42,366 nucleotides of DNA from Pseudomonadota bacterium (GTDB taxonomy: Bacteria > Pseudomonadota > Gammaproteobacteria > Xanthomonadales > Rhodanobacteraceae). The translations under genes and the position numbers were made by a program. The stretch spans positions 1 through 42,366 of the forward strand of contig JAFEFQ010000247.1 of the NCBI GenBank assembly GCA_018240505.1, given 5' to 3'. The notes beneath the pieces were generated by a model. The model saw nothing but the letters and a program-made list of their open reading frames with translations. It had not been told where the DNA came from and ran no database searches. Shown here in pieces: positions 11,401 through 19,556 of the stretch; positions within the stretch are counted from its first letter, which is position 1, and each line of letters starts with the position of its first letter.

Positions 11401-13211
11401 TCGGCAAGCCGCGCATCGAGCGCCGCGTCGCGCCCGTCACGGACGCGCAATGGCCGTCGTCGCTGCATCCGGTCCTGCGCCGGGTCTTCGCCGCGCGCGG
11501 GATCATGGCTGCCGACCAGGTCGAACATCGCCTGGCTGCATTGCTTGCGCCGGCGCAACTCGGCGGCATGGCGCGTGCCTGCGAACTGGTCGAGGCCGCG
11601 CTGCGCGCCGACGCGCCCATCGTCATCGTCGGCGACTTCGACGTCGACGGCGCGACCGGCACCGCGGTCGCCGTGCGCGGCCTGCGCCTGCTCGGCGCAC
11701 GTCAGGTCGAGTACGGCGTGCCGAACCGCTTCACCCACGGCTACGGCCTGGGCCCGGCGCTGGTCGATGAACTCGTGGCGCGCAACCCGCGGCTCGCCGG
11801 CAATGGCTTGTTGATCACGGTCGACAACGGCATCGCGGCGAATGCGGGCGTCGCTGCGGCGAAGGCACGAGGCATGCGCGTGATCGTGACCGATCATCAC
11901 TTGCCCGGCCAGACGCTGCCCGAGGCCGATGCGATCGTCAACCCATCGCTTGTGCGCGCATCCTTCGCGCGAGAATCAAAAAGCGGCCATCCCTGGCCGC
12001 ACTCTTCAACAACAGCCGCCAACGCTTCAGGACTGAACAATCTGGCCGGCGTCGGCGTGATGTTCTATCTGCTGCTCGCGCTGCGCGCGCATTTGCGCGA
12101 GCGCGGCTGGTTTGCCGAGCGCGGCATCGGCGAACCCGATTTGTCCGGCCTGCTCGATCTGGTCGCGCTCGGCACGGTCGCCGACCTCGTGCCGCTCGAT
12201 CGCAACAACCGCATCCTGGTCGAGGCCGGTCTCAAGCGCATCCGCGGCGGCCGTGCCTGCGCGGGCGTCGCGGCCTTGCTCGCGAGCGGCAAACGCGATC
12301 CGGCGCGTGTGGTCGCGAGCGACCTCGGTTTCGTCGTCGGGCCGCGCATCAATGCGGCCGGGCGTCTCGAGGACATCCGCCTCGGCATCGAGTGCCTGCT
12401 GGCCGACGTTCCGGCGCAGGCGCGCAGGCTGGCCGACACGTTGTCGGCGATCAACCACGAGCGCCGCGACCTGCAGGCCGGCATGGTCGAGCAGGCCGAA
12501 GCGTCGGTGGAAAAATGGCTGTCCCGGCACGCCGGCTCGCTGCCGGTCGGCATCGTGTTGTACGAGCCGGACTGGCATCACGGCGTCGTCGGACTCGTCG
12601 CCTCCAGACTCAAGGAGCGCTTCAATCGGCCGGTGATCGCCTGTGCGCCGGCGGGCGAGGGCAGCGACGAGGTCAAGGCATCGGGGCGTTCCATTGCCGG
12701 CTTCCACATTCGCGATGCGCTCGCCGAAATCGATGCGCGCATGCCGGGCCTGCTGCAGCGCTACGGTGGCCACGCGATGGCCGCGGGGTTGAGCCTGCAT
12801 CGCGGCGATGTCGCGCGCCTGGCCGAACAGTTCGATGCCGTCGCGCGCGAGCGCATCGCGCCCGAGCAGCTCGATGCGGTGCTGTTCACCGACGGCGAAC
12901 TCGATGCCGGCGATTTCACGCTGGAACTTGCCGAGCAGTTGCGCTACGCGGGACCGTGGGGGCAGGCGTTTCCGGAGCCGTTGTTCGACGGCGAATTCGC
13001 GCTCGTCGACTGGCGCGTGGTCGGTGAAACGCATCTGCGTCTGCGCCTGAGCCGCGATGGCCTGGCCGCGCCGATCGAGGCGATGCTGTTCGGCGGCTAT
13101 ACCGGCGCGCCGCCGCCGTCGCGACTGCGTGTTGCGTACGCACTCGACGTCAACGAATGGAATGGCGCACGGCGGCTGCAGCTGCTGCTGCGGCATATCG
13201 AAGCGCTGTGA
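11397..13211 (+). CDS. recJ: Single-stranded-DNA-specific exonuclease RecJ, with an in-frame repeat insertion
   Basis: 5'-3' single-strand exonuclease used in recombination, mismatch and base excision repair. DHH-family motifs are present: VGDFDVDGATGTAVAVRGL, TVDNGIA, VTDHHLPG, then after the insertion LAGVGVMFYLLLAL, DLVALGTVADLVPLD, GPRINAAGRL and the DHHA1 block with RYGGHAMAAGLSL. The start is the GTG overlapping the rpfE stop. At 604 residues it is longer than the roughly 570-577 typical of RecJ. The excess coincides with residues about 184-216 ([20 protein letters not shown]...), where the family normally has a short loop between the DHH motif and LAGVG; this stretch is encoded by the dispersed double-hairpin repeat. 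Both flanks stay in frame. Confidence 0.95.
   Translation: MIGKPRIERRVAPVTDAQWPSSLHPVLRRVFAARGIMAADQVEHRLAALLAPAQLGGMARACELVEAALRADAPIVIVGDFDVDGATGTAVAVRGLRLLGARQVEYGVPNRFTHGYGLGPALVDELVARNPRLAGNGLLITVDNGIAANAGVAAAKARGMRVIVTDHHLPGQTLPEADAIVNPSLVRASFARESKSGHPWPHSSTTAANASGLNNLAGVGVMFYLLLALRAHLRERGWFAERGIGEPDLSGLLDLVALGTVADLVPLDRNNRILVEAGLKRIRGGRACAGVAALLASGKRDPARVVASDLGFVVGPRINAAGRLEDIRLGIECLLADVPAQARRLADTLSAINHERRDLQAGMVEQAEASVEKWLSRHAGSLPVGIVLYEPDWHHGVVGLVASRLKERFNRPVIACAPAGEGSDEVKASGRSIAGFHIRDALAEIDARMPGLLQRYGGHAMAAGLSLHRGDVARLAEQFDAVARERIAPEQLDAVLFTDGELDAGDFTLELAEQLRYAGPWGQAFPEPLFDGEFALVDWRVVGETHLRLRLSRDGLAAPIEAMLFGGYTGAPPPSRLRVAYALDVNEWNGARRLQLLLRHIEAL
11951..12009 (+). repeat. Double-hairpin dispersed repeat, copy B (inside recJ)
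   Basis: First stem GCGCG/CGCGC (11954-11958, 11966-11970), then AATCAAAA, and a perfect second stem GCGGCCA-TCCC-TGGCCGC (11983-12000), followed by ACTCTTC. Same orientation as copy A. Translated in recJ it reads [11 protein letters not shown]; copy A in the carA frame reads [11 protein letters not shown]. Confidence 0.8.
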
Positions 13212-13217
13212 CGGGCG

Positions 13218-13976
13218 CTATCGCGGGAAGGCCAGAGTGGCAAAGCCCGCGAGCGTCAGAGCGGCGCCGAACACGCGCGAGGCGTTCGCCCCCCATGGCA
13301 GGAATTTTTCCAGCAGCACGACCAGGCTGATCGCCACGATCCAGGCGAAGCTCATGACGCCGCCGACGAACAGCAGCAGCATCATCGCCCAGCAGCAGCC
13401 CAGGCAATAGACGCCAAGGCGCAGGCCCATCTGCCAGGCGCCGGCGGTTCCGGCGCGCCACTCCCGCGCGATGAACTCGGCTGGTGAACTGCAGTGTCGC
13501 AGACAGCGCTGCTTGAGCGGACTCCACTGCCAGGTGCCGGCGGCGATCAACAATGCCGCGACTGCCGTGTCGTTGCGCACGCGCATCATCGGCGAGAGCA
13601 GATTCGAGGCGCTCAGTGCCCATTGCAGGCCCGTGGCGGCGAGCGAGAACAGGCACCAGATCGAGAGATAGCCTGCAGTGAATGCGTACAGGCGCAGGGC
13701 CGCGTGTGCGACCTGCCCGTCGCTGCCGGCGACGCGCTGGTAGAGCAGAGCAACGGGCGCGGCGCTCGGCAGCATCATCGCGATCATCATCACCGCCCAC
13801 ATGGCGAAGATCAGCAGGGCGTAACGCGAACTCCATTGCGCAGGCATCATCCAGGCGGCTGCGCCGCGCATGTCGCGTTGCATGTCGGCTGCGGCGAAGG
13901 CGATCCACGTCCAGCACAGGACAGCGACGACGCCCAACCCGGCGAGGGCCAAGGCGCGGTCGTGCGCGGTCGTCAT
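13218..13976 (-). CDS. DUF2182 family integral membrane protein
   Basis: A 252-residue inner-membrane protein of the DUF2182 type, sometimes labelled a predicted metal-binding membrane protein. Six or so hydrophobic helices are visible, including MWAVMMIAMMLPSAAP, the family's Met-rich segment, and LGVYCLGCCWAMMLLLFVGGVM with a Cys-Cys pair. Met- and Cys-rich membrane helices suggest soft-metal handling, but that is inference. The ATG at 13976 is chosen because the longer frame runs into the upstream DUF1326 gene; the two are 10 bases apart and surely one transcript. It converges with recJ with only 6 bases between. Confidence 0.8.
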   Translation of the reverse strand: MTTAHDRALALAGLGVVAVLCWTWIAFAAADMQRDMRGAAAWMMPAQWSSRYALLIFAMWAVMMIAMMLPSAAPVALLYQRVAGSDGQVAHAALRLYAFTAGYLSIWCLFSLAATGLQWALSASNLLSPMMRVRNDTAVAALLIAAGTWQWSPLKQRCLRHCSSPAEFIAREWRAGTAGAWQMGLRLGVYCLGCCWAMMLLLFVGGVMSFAWIVAISLVVLLEKFLPWGANASRVFGAALTLAGFATLAFPR

Positions 13977-13986
13977 CGTGTGCGGC

Positions 13987-14622
13987 TCAGTGGACGACGC
14001 CGTGCGTGCTCCAGCGGAAATTCGCCAGGTGGGCATGCGTGCCGTCGAACTGCAGGTGGATCGGCGCCGTGGTCTTCGCCTTGCCCTTGACGAACTCGGC
14101 TTCGGTGTATTCGAACCCCGTCGGCAGGCTGACGCGCACCTGGTGTGGCAGGCCGGTGACCGGGTTGAGGATAGACTCGGCGCTGCTTTCGAGCAGCCCC
14201 GGAACGCGCAAACGCGCCGTGCGTGCAGCGTAGTCGATGTCGAGGTCGATCTGGCGATATTCGGTGGGAAGGACTTTGGTTACCGTTGTGTGGAAGACCT
14301 GGAACAGCGAGCCTCCCGGATCGGTATCCTTGCCGTGCGTGATCGCCTCGAGCGCGGCGCGCTGGGCAGGATTCGCGCGTTCGTCGATGATCGACAGCCA
14401 GGTGCCGTTGCCTGCGTGGATCGGCCCCGGCCACATCGCCATGAGGCCGCCGCAGAGTCCGTCGAGAACCACGTCGCCATGGCGGCCGCGTTCGATCCGG
14501 AAAAATGTGTGCGCCCGGCAATTCCCGTGCGTGGGCAGCGAGTTGAATTGGCAGGGACAGCCGGTGTTGCAGTTGCAGTTGGCGAATTCCACGCCTTGCA
14601 TCGTCCATTCGGTGTTGGCCAT
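13987..14622 (-). CDS. DUF1326 domain-containing protein
   Basis: A 211-residue soluble protein of the DUF1326 family, function unknown. The diagnostic Cys cluster ANCNCNTGCPCQF lies near residues 14-26 and looks like a metal or redox site. It has no signal peptide. DUF1326 genes are typically followed by DUF2182 genes, as here, so the two products probably act together at the membrane. On the minus strand a TATACT hexamer (complement of 14653-14658) lies about 30 bases upstream of the start and could be a -10 box, but no convincing -35 partner was found. Confidence 0.8.
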   Translation of the reverse strand: MANTEWTMQGVEFANCNCNTGCPCQFNSLPTHGNCRAHTFFRIERGRHGDVVLDGLCGGLMAMWPGPIHAGNGTWLSIIDERANPAQRAALEAITHGKDTDPGGSLFQVFHTTVTKVLPTEYRQIDLDIDYAARTARLRVPGLLESSAESILNPVTGLPHQVRVSLPTGFEYTEAEFVKGKAKTTAPIHLQFDGTHAHLANFRWSTHGVVH

Positions 14623-14777
14623 GACGCGCACTCCGTGAATGAACAGAGCGCGAGTATACTCCTCGCCGAGGCGGTGAAATCGACAGCAATTTCGATGCCA
14701 TTGGGGTGCTTCGCGATCGCGAGCCGCATCCACGAACTGGCGGAAGGCCAAGCGCTGCCGACGTGCCTGCGTCGCTC

Positions 14778-16298
14778 TCAGCCGAAGCGCGGTTTCGCGC
14801 CCCATATCTGTGACCACGGCACGCGCAGATCGCGGCAGATGAAGATTTCGGGACTGAACTTCGATTCCTCGTTGACCACGCCCTCGCGGTTGGAGAGGCG
14901 GCCAGCGAGCGTGCAAGTCGCCGGTGCCTTGGCGATGTCTTCGCCGTTGTCGCCGAGCACGATCACGGTTTGCGGTGGCATCGCGTCGCGGCCGCGATAC
15001 CAGTAGGTGTTGGTGCGGCTCAGCGCGCGCGGCAGGCCGAGCGCCGGGCCATAGAGATCGATCGCGCCGGCCTCGCCGTAGTTGTTGGTCAGGATCGCGG
15101 TGCGCGCGCGTTCGGCTTCGGGCAGCGCCTGGTAGATCGCGGCGAGTTGCTGCATGTACTCGGGCCAGCCGATCTGTTCGGCGAACGTATCGTGCAGTTT
15201 GCGTGAGACATTCCAGATCGCGGAGTTCACCGCGCCGATCTGCAAGCCGCATGCAGCACTGCTTGCACCTGCGAGAACCAGCACGATGCCGCAGGCCACG
15301 CGCATCGCCCTCGCCGCGGGCGCACGCATCGAGGCGAGCCAAGACTCCAGCGCGACCGCGCCGGCGGCGAGCAGCATCGGGTACGCCGGTGCCGAATAGT
15401 AGCCGCGCCCGCCCGACAGCGCGTACAACACCAAAATGCCGACAAACACGATCGCGAGGATGCGGTAAGGCCGTAGCGTTTTTGTGAAGACCAGCGCCGC
15501 CAACCCGCCGAACCACAACGGCAGCGTCAGCGCACTCGCATTGACATAGAGCTGTTCCACCCAGTAGCCCTGCGTGCGGCCCCAGCGCACGTCGCGTGCG
15601 TGGATGTGCTGGACGAAGTCGAGGTAGATGAAATCGTGTTGCCATTGCCAAACAAGGTTCGGCAGGAAGATCAGCAGCGCGATGCCGACGCCGAGCCAGG
15701 GCCACGGGGTCAGCAATTGCCGGCGCAACGGCGTCGCGAGCACGCCGATCGCCATGCCAGCGGCAAGCACGAGGATGGTGTAGCGCGTCATCAGCCCGAG
15801 CCCGAACACGGCACCAAGCAGCAGCCAACCACGCGCTTCGCCACTGTTGACCAAGCGCAGCAGCAGCCACGCGGCGAGCACCCACCAGAAAAAATCGATC
15901 GAGGAATAGATGAACAGGCCGCTCGACACCAGCGAGAACGGCATGCATGCCGTCGCCAGCGCGGCGATGAGCTGGGCGAGGCGCCCGCCGCCGAGTTCGC
16001 GCGCGATCAGCCCGGCGACAAGCATGACCAGGCATTGCGACAGCGCCGCGAACGCGCGCAACCCGGTCAGCGAGGTGCCGAACAGGATCAATTCGATACG
16101 CGCCAACCACGGTACCAACGGTGGATAGGGCACGTATCCCCAATCCAGAGCCTGAGCGTCGGCGAGCACCTGCAGCTCGTCACGATGGAAGCCGTAGTGC
16201 TGGTTCAGCACGAGATGCAGCAGCAGGCGCGCCGCGGCGAGGACGAGCAGCAGCGCGAATTCGGGGCGGGGCAGGAGTTTGTTTGGCGAGTCGGTCAT
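14778..16298 (-). CDS. GT39-type (ArnT/PMT-like) membrane glycosyltransferase
   Basis: A 506-residue polytopic membrane protein resembling GT-C fold glycosyltransferases that use lipid-linked sugars. The first periplasmic loop carries YGFHRDELQVLADAQALDWGYVPYPPLVPWLARI, whose acidic residues (DE) correspond to the catalytic loop of this family, followed by about ten hydrophobic helices. The soluble C-terminal domain is unremarkable. The ATG at 16298 follows AGG at a suitable distance; an upstream in-frame ATG would add 22 low-complexity residues. It stands 155 bases upstream of DUF1326 on the same strand, so linkage to that pair is uncertain. The acceptor (lipid A, protein or polysaccharide) cannot be told. 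Confidence 0.8.
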   Translation of the reverse strand: MTDSPNKLLPRPEFALLLVLAAARLLLHLVLNQHYGFHRDELQVLADAQALDWGYVPYPPLVPWLARIELILFGTSLTGLRAFAALSQCLVMLVAGLIARELGGGRLAQLIAALATACMPFSLVSSGLFIYSSIDFFWWVLAAWLLLRLVNSGEARGWLLLGAVFGLGLMTRYTILVLAAGMAIGVLATPLRRQLLTPWPWLGVGIALLIFLPNLVWQWQHDFIYLDFVQHIHARDVRWGRTQGYWVEQLYVNASALTLPLWFGGLAALVFTKTLRPYRILAIVFVGILVLYALSGGRGYYSAPAYPMLLAAGAVALESWLASMRAPAARAMRVACGIVLVLAGASSAACGLQIGAVNSAIWNVSRKLHDTFAEQIGWPEYMQQLAAIYQALPEAERARTAILTNNYGEAGAIDLYGPALGLPRALSRTNTYWYRGRDAMPPQTVIVLGDNGEDIAKAPATCTLAGRLSNREGVVNEESKFSPEIFICRDLRVPWSQIWGAKPRFG

Positions 16299-16453
16299 GG
16301 GTTGCCTGGACGACGATGGCGTGGATGCAGAGGCATTTGGCCGCGATCTTCGCTGCGTGGCCATCGACAGGTGACCAAGCGGTAGCGGCCAGGGACGAAT
16401 GGCGGGAATCCCGGGGCCGTGCGCGTGCCGTCACCGTCGCCGATCCGTAGAAT

Positions 16454-17350
16454 GTGCCGATGCCGACCGTCGCCACGAGTTGTCACGAACGCACTCCGCC
16501 CTGGAGACGCTGGGTCGAATCGGGATTCTGGCCGGTGCTGCTGGCGCTCAACGCCGTGGCCAATGCCATGACTGCGACGATCGAAGTGCGCCGCCACCAT
16601 CTCGGCATTGCCGAATGGGAGCCTTGGGTCTGGGAAATTTCCAGCTCCCTCGTGGTCGGTGCGCTGATTCCCGGCATCGCTGCGTTCGCGCGCCGCTTCC
16701 CGTTGCATTGGGGAGCCGGGTGGCTGCAGTTGCGTCTGCACCTGCTCGCGAGCCTGGTGTTTTCGTTGATCCATGTTGTCGGCATGGTGGCCTTGCGCAT
16801 GCTCGCCTACCGCGCCCTCGGCGGCGACTACGACTTCGGTCCGTGGCCGATCGAGATGTTCTACGAGTATCTCAAGGACGTGCGCTCCTACGCGCTGATT
16901 GTATTGGCGATCGAAGCCTATCGTTTCGTCCTGCGCCGCAGCCAGGGCGAGGCGAGCCTGCTGACCGTGCCCGACGAAGGCACGCCGGTCGAGCCGGTGG
17001 ACAAGCCGGAACGCTTTCTCGTACGCAAGCTCGGCCGCGAATTCCTGGTCAATGCGGCCGACATCGAATGGGCGCAGGCGCAAGGCAACTACGTCAACCT
17101 GCACGTCGGCGAGCGCGAATATCCGCTACGCAGCACGATCGCGGGCGTAGAGGAGCGGCTCGATCCACGCCGTTTCGCGCGCGTGCACCGCAGCTACCTC
17201 GTCAACCTCGACTGCATCGCCTCGATCGAGGCACTCGACACCGGCGACGCGCGCCTGCATATGCGCGGCGGCGCGATGCTGCCGTGCAGCCGCCGCTACC
17301 GACCAGCGCTGCGCGAACGCATCGGTGGCGAGGTCGCGGCGAGCGCTTGA
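16454..17350 (+). CDS. Membrane-anchored LytTR-domain transcriptional regulator
   Basis: A 298-residue regulator joining an N-terminal membrane domain of about four helices (residues 25-160) to a C-terminal LytTR DNA-binding domain (residues about 187-290). The LytTR part shows the expected beta-strand pattern: FLVRKLGREFLVNAADIEWAQAQGNYVNLHV, RRFARVHRSYLVNLDCI and LPCSRRYRPALRERI. Such proteins bind DNA directly from the membrane in response to an unknown signal, without a receiver domain. Start may be the GTG at 16454 or the ATG at 16460. It ends just before the prfB promoter and has no obvious target site in the window. Confidence 0.85.
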   Translation: MPMPTVATSCHERTPPWRRWVESGFWPVLLALNAVANAMTATIEVRRHHLGIAEWEPWVWEISSSLVVGALIPGIAAFARRFPLHWGAGWLQLRLHLLASLVFSLIHVVGMVALRMLAYRALGGDYDFGPWPIEMFYEYLKDVRSYALIVLAIEAYRFVLRRSQGEASLLTVPDEGTPVEPVDKPERFLVRKLGREFLVNAADIEWAQAQGNYVNLHVGEREYPLRSTIAGVEERLDPRRFARVHRSYLVNLDCIASIEALDTGDARLHMRGGAMLPCSRRYRPALRERIGGEVAASA

Positions 17351-17373
17351 GCGGGCAGGTCACGGCGCGGATT

Positions 17374-17382
17374 TGCTATAAT
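17374..17382 (+). promoter_or_regulatory. Extended -10 promoter for prfB
   Basis: TGCTATAAT: a perfect TATAAT hexamer at 17377-17382 preceded by the TGN extension, 28 bases before the prfB ATG. No good -35 hexamer is seen, which is typical of extended -10 promoters. Confidence 0.6.
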
Positions 17383-17410
17383 TCACAGTCTTTTCCGGCA
17401 CTTTTCATCC

Positions 17411-18536
17411 ATGATCGAAACCAATCCCATCCGCGCCCGCATCGCCGACCTGACCGCCCGCGTCGCGTCGTTACGGGGGTATCTTTGACTACGAGACGAA
17501 AGCCGAACGTCTCGAAGAAGTAAGCCGCGAACTCGAAAGTCCCAACGTCTGGGACGATCCCGAGCGCGCGCAGAATCTGGGCAAGGAACGCGCCTCGCTC
17601 GATCGCATCGTCACCGGCATCCGCGTGTTGGGCGAGGGCCTCGGCGGTGCCGACGAGTTGCTGCAGCTGGCCGAGGCCGAGGACGACGAAGGCACGGCGC
17701 TGGCCGTGTCCGACGACGTCGACAAGCTGACCCGGCACGTCGAGGCGCTGGAGTTCCAGCGCATGTTCTCGGGCAAGATGGACTCGCACAACGCGTTCGT
17801 CGACATCCAGGCCGGTGCCGGCGGCACCGAGGCGCAGGACTGGGCCGAGATGCTGCTGCGCATGTACCTGCGCTGGGCCGAGCACAAGGGCTGGAAAACC
17901 GAACTGCTCGAAGCCTCCGCGGGCGAAGTCGCCGGGATCAAGAGCGCGACGTTCCGCGTCGAAGGCGAATACGCCTACGGCTGGCTCAAGACCGAGATCG
18001 GCGTGCACCGCCTCGTGCGCAAGTCGCCGTTCGACTCGGACAACCGTCGCCACACCAGCTTCACCTCGGTGTTCGTCTCGCCCGAAGTGGACGACGACAT
18101 CGACATCGAGATCAACCCTGCGGATTTGAAAACCGACGTGTACCGCTCCTCGGGTGCTGGCGGCCAGCACGTCAACAAGACCGAGTCGGCCGTGCGCATC
18201 ACGCACGTGCCCTCGGGCGTCGTCGTCGCCTGCCAGACCGAGCGCTCGCAGCACGCGAACCGCGACCGCGCGATGAAGATGCTCAAGGCCAAGCTGTACG
18301 AACTCGAGGTGCAGAAGCGCAATGCCGAGAAGGACAAGCTTGAGGCGACCAAGGCGGACATCGGCTGGGGCAGCCAGATCCGCAACTATGTGCTCGACCA
18401 GTCGCGGATCAAGGACCTGCGTACCGGCATCGAGCGCAGCGACACGCAAAAGGTACTCGATGGCGACATCGACGAGTTCATCGAGGGCAGCCTGAAGGCC
18501 GGACTGGAAGCGGGCGCCAGGCGCATCGACGCCTGA
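17411..18536 (+). CDS. prfB: Peptide chain release factor 2 (programmed +1 frameshift)
   Basis: Recognises UGA and UAA stop codons and releases the peptide. The coding region is join(17411..17485, 17487..18536): the first 25 codons end in CGG GGG TAT CTT, then an in-frame TGA at 17486-17488; translation continues in the +1 frame with GAC TAC GAG. This is the classical autoregulated RF2 frameshift. The main frame carries the anticodon-like region and the catalytic GGQ loop ([21 protein letters not shown]), with about 374 residues in all, close to the usual length. Ribosome binding before the ATG at 17411 is weak. In Xanthomonas prfB also precedes lysS; here a minus-strand gene has come between them. 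Confidence 0.97.
17474..17489 (+). promoter_or_regulatory. RF2 programmed frameshift site
   Basis: CGGGGGTATCTTTGAC: internal Shine-Dalgarno-like GGGGG, slippery CTT, then TGA followed by C, the weakest stop context. When RF2 is scarce the ribosome slips +1 and makes full-length RF2. Confidence 0.95.
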
Positions 18537-18543
18537 GCTGCGG

Positions 18544-18568
18544 CCCCTTCCACGCCGACGGGAAGGGG
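18544..18568. terminator. Hairpin between convergent prfB and the next gene
   Basis: CCCCTTCC (18544-18551) and GGAAGGGG (18561-18568) form a perfect 8-bp stem between the two convergent stop codons. No T-tract follows on either strand, so termination is only suggested. Confidence 0.4.
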
Positions 18569-18585
18569 CGCAGCGACAGCGGGTA

Positions 18586-19380
18586 CTACTTCTGCGTGGA
18601 CAGATCCGGACGCACCACGAACACGGTGTCGTCGACGAGTTCGAACGAACTGCCGAACTGCTTCAGCGTCGCCGCGGCGTCGTCCGCTCCGAGCGCCTTG
18701 GCCAGCACTTCGCGCACCGACGGAGACGGCTCGGCCATGTCGGCGTAGCTCTTCAACGGAAGGATGATGCGAAAGCTGTCCTTGCCGCCGGTCAGCCAGG
18801 CGAGCCGGTACGAATAAGGCCATTTCTGGTCTTGCAGCGACTTGTGGATTTTCGCGATTGCGGCTCTTGCGTCGGCGCCGGCGCCGGGCTTCACATTGCG
18901 CGTGACGACCTGGAAGTATTTGTAGTCGCCCAGATTGCCGGCCAGGTGGCTGTGCTCGGTGTCCGTTTCCTCGATGAAATGCACGGCCTTCTGGACGTGT
19001 ACTCCCAGCTGGCTTTCGTAGGCTTCGTCGGCTTTCGCCTTCATACCCCACGCTTCCTCGGCGTCGAGATCCTTCCACTGATGATCGTTGGAGCGGAAGA
19101 CGTAGTAGGTGAGGTCGGTGCCGACGACGGGCTGATAGCCGGTCCAAGCGAACGGGTCGCCGTGCGCCTTGCGCCACGCGACGTGCTCCTTGGCGGCAGT
19201 TTCGAACTCTTTTTCATGGCCCGGCTTGGGCCACAATACCCAACGGTCGGCAACGCCGCCGGTGGTGGCGGCAGGTGCCTTGGCGGAAGCCTTTTCCGCG
19301 GCGCTTGCGTATGATCCACAGACGGCAAAGATCAGGGCGAGCATCAAGCCCAGCGTTTGCCGGTGATTGCGTGCTTTCAT
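18586..19380 (-). CDS. Exported protein of unknown function
   Basis: A 264-residue protein with a clear Sec signal peptide (basic MKARNHRQ start, hydrophobic LMLALIFAVCG, Ala-x-Ala-type cleavage before AEKASAKAP). The mature part has no Cys and reads as an alpha/beta domain, possibly duplicated: KPGHEKEFETAAKEHVAWRKA... and NVKPGAGADARAAIAKIHKSL... are both followed by an aromatic-rich strand (WTGYQPVVGTDLTYYVFRS; WPYSYRLAWLTGGKDSFRIIL), the pattern of dimeric alpha/beta-barrel (ABM-like) folds. I do not recognise a named family. It is transcribed divergently from lysS and convergently with prfB, and is likely periplasmic. Confidence 0.7.
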   Translation of the reverse strand: MKARNHRQTLGLMLALIFAVCGSYASAAEKASAKAPAATTGGVADRWVLWPKPGHEKEFETAAKEHVAWRKAHGDPFAWTGYQPVVGTDLTYYVFRSNDHQWKDLDAEEAWGMKAKADEAYESQLGVHVQKAVHFIEETDTEHSHLAGNLGDYKYFQVVTRNVKPGAGADARAAIAKIHKSLQDQKWPYSYRLAWLTGGKDSFRIILPLKSYADMAEPSPSVREVLAKALGADDAAATLKQFGSSFELVDDTVFVVRPDLSTQK

Positions 19381-19556
19381 GGTTACCCTCCTGCAGTTGT
19401 AGTTGTGCAGCCGCCCGCGCGGTTGCTTGATCGATCATCGCGGGTGGAAAAAGTATACGCCGTTTGTGAAGTGGTTCGCATTTCGTGGCGAATGCTGTAC
19501 AACTTGGCTAAAATCAACGGCTTGAATAATCGAAACGTTTGGAAATACGACGCAAA

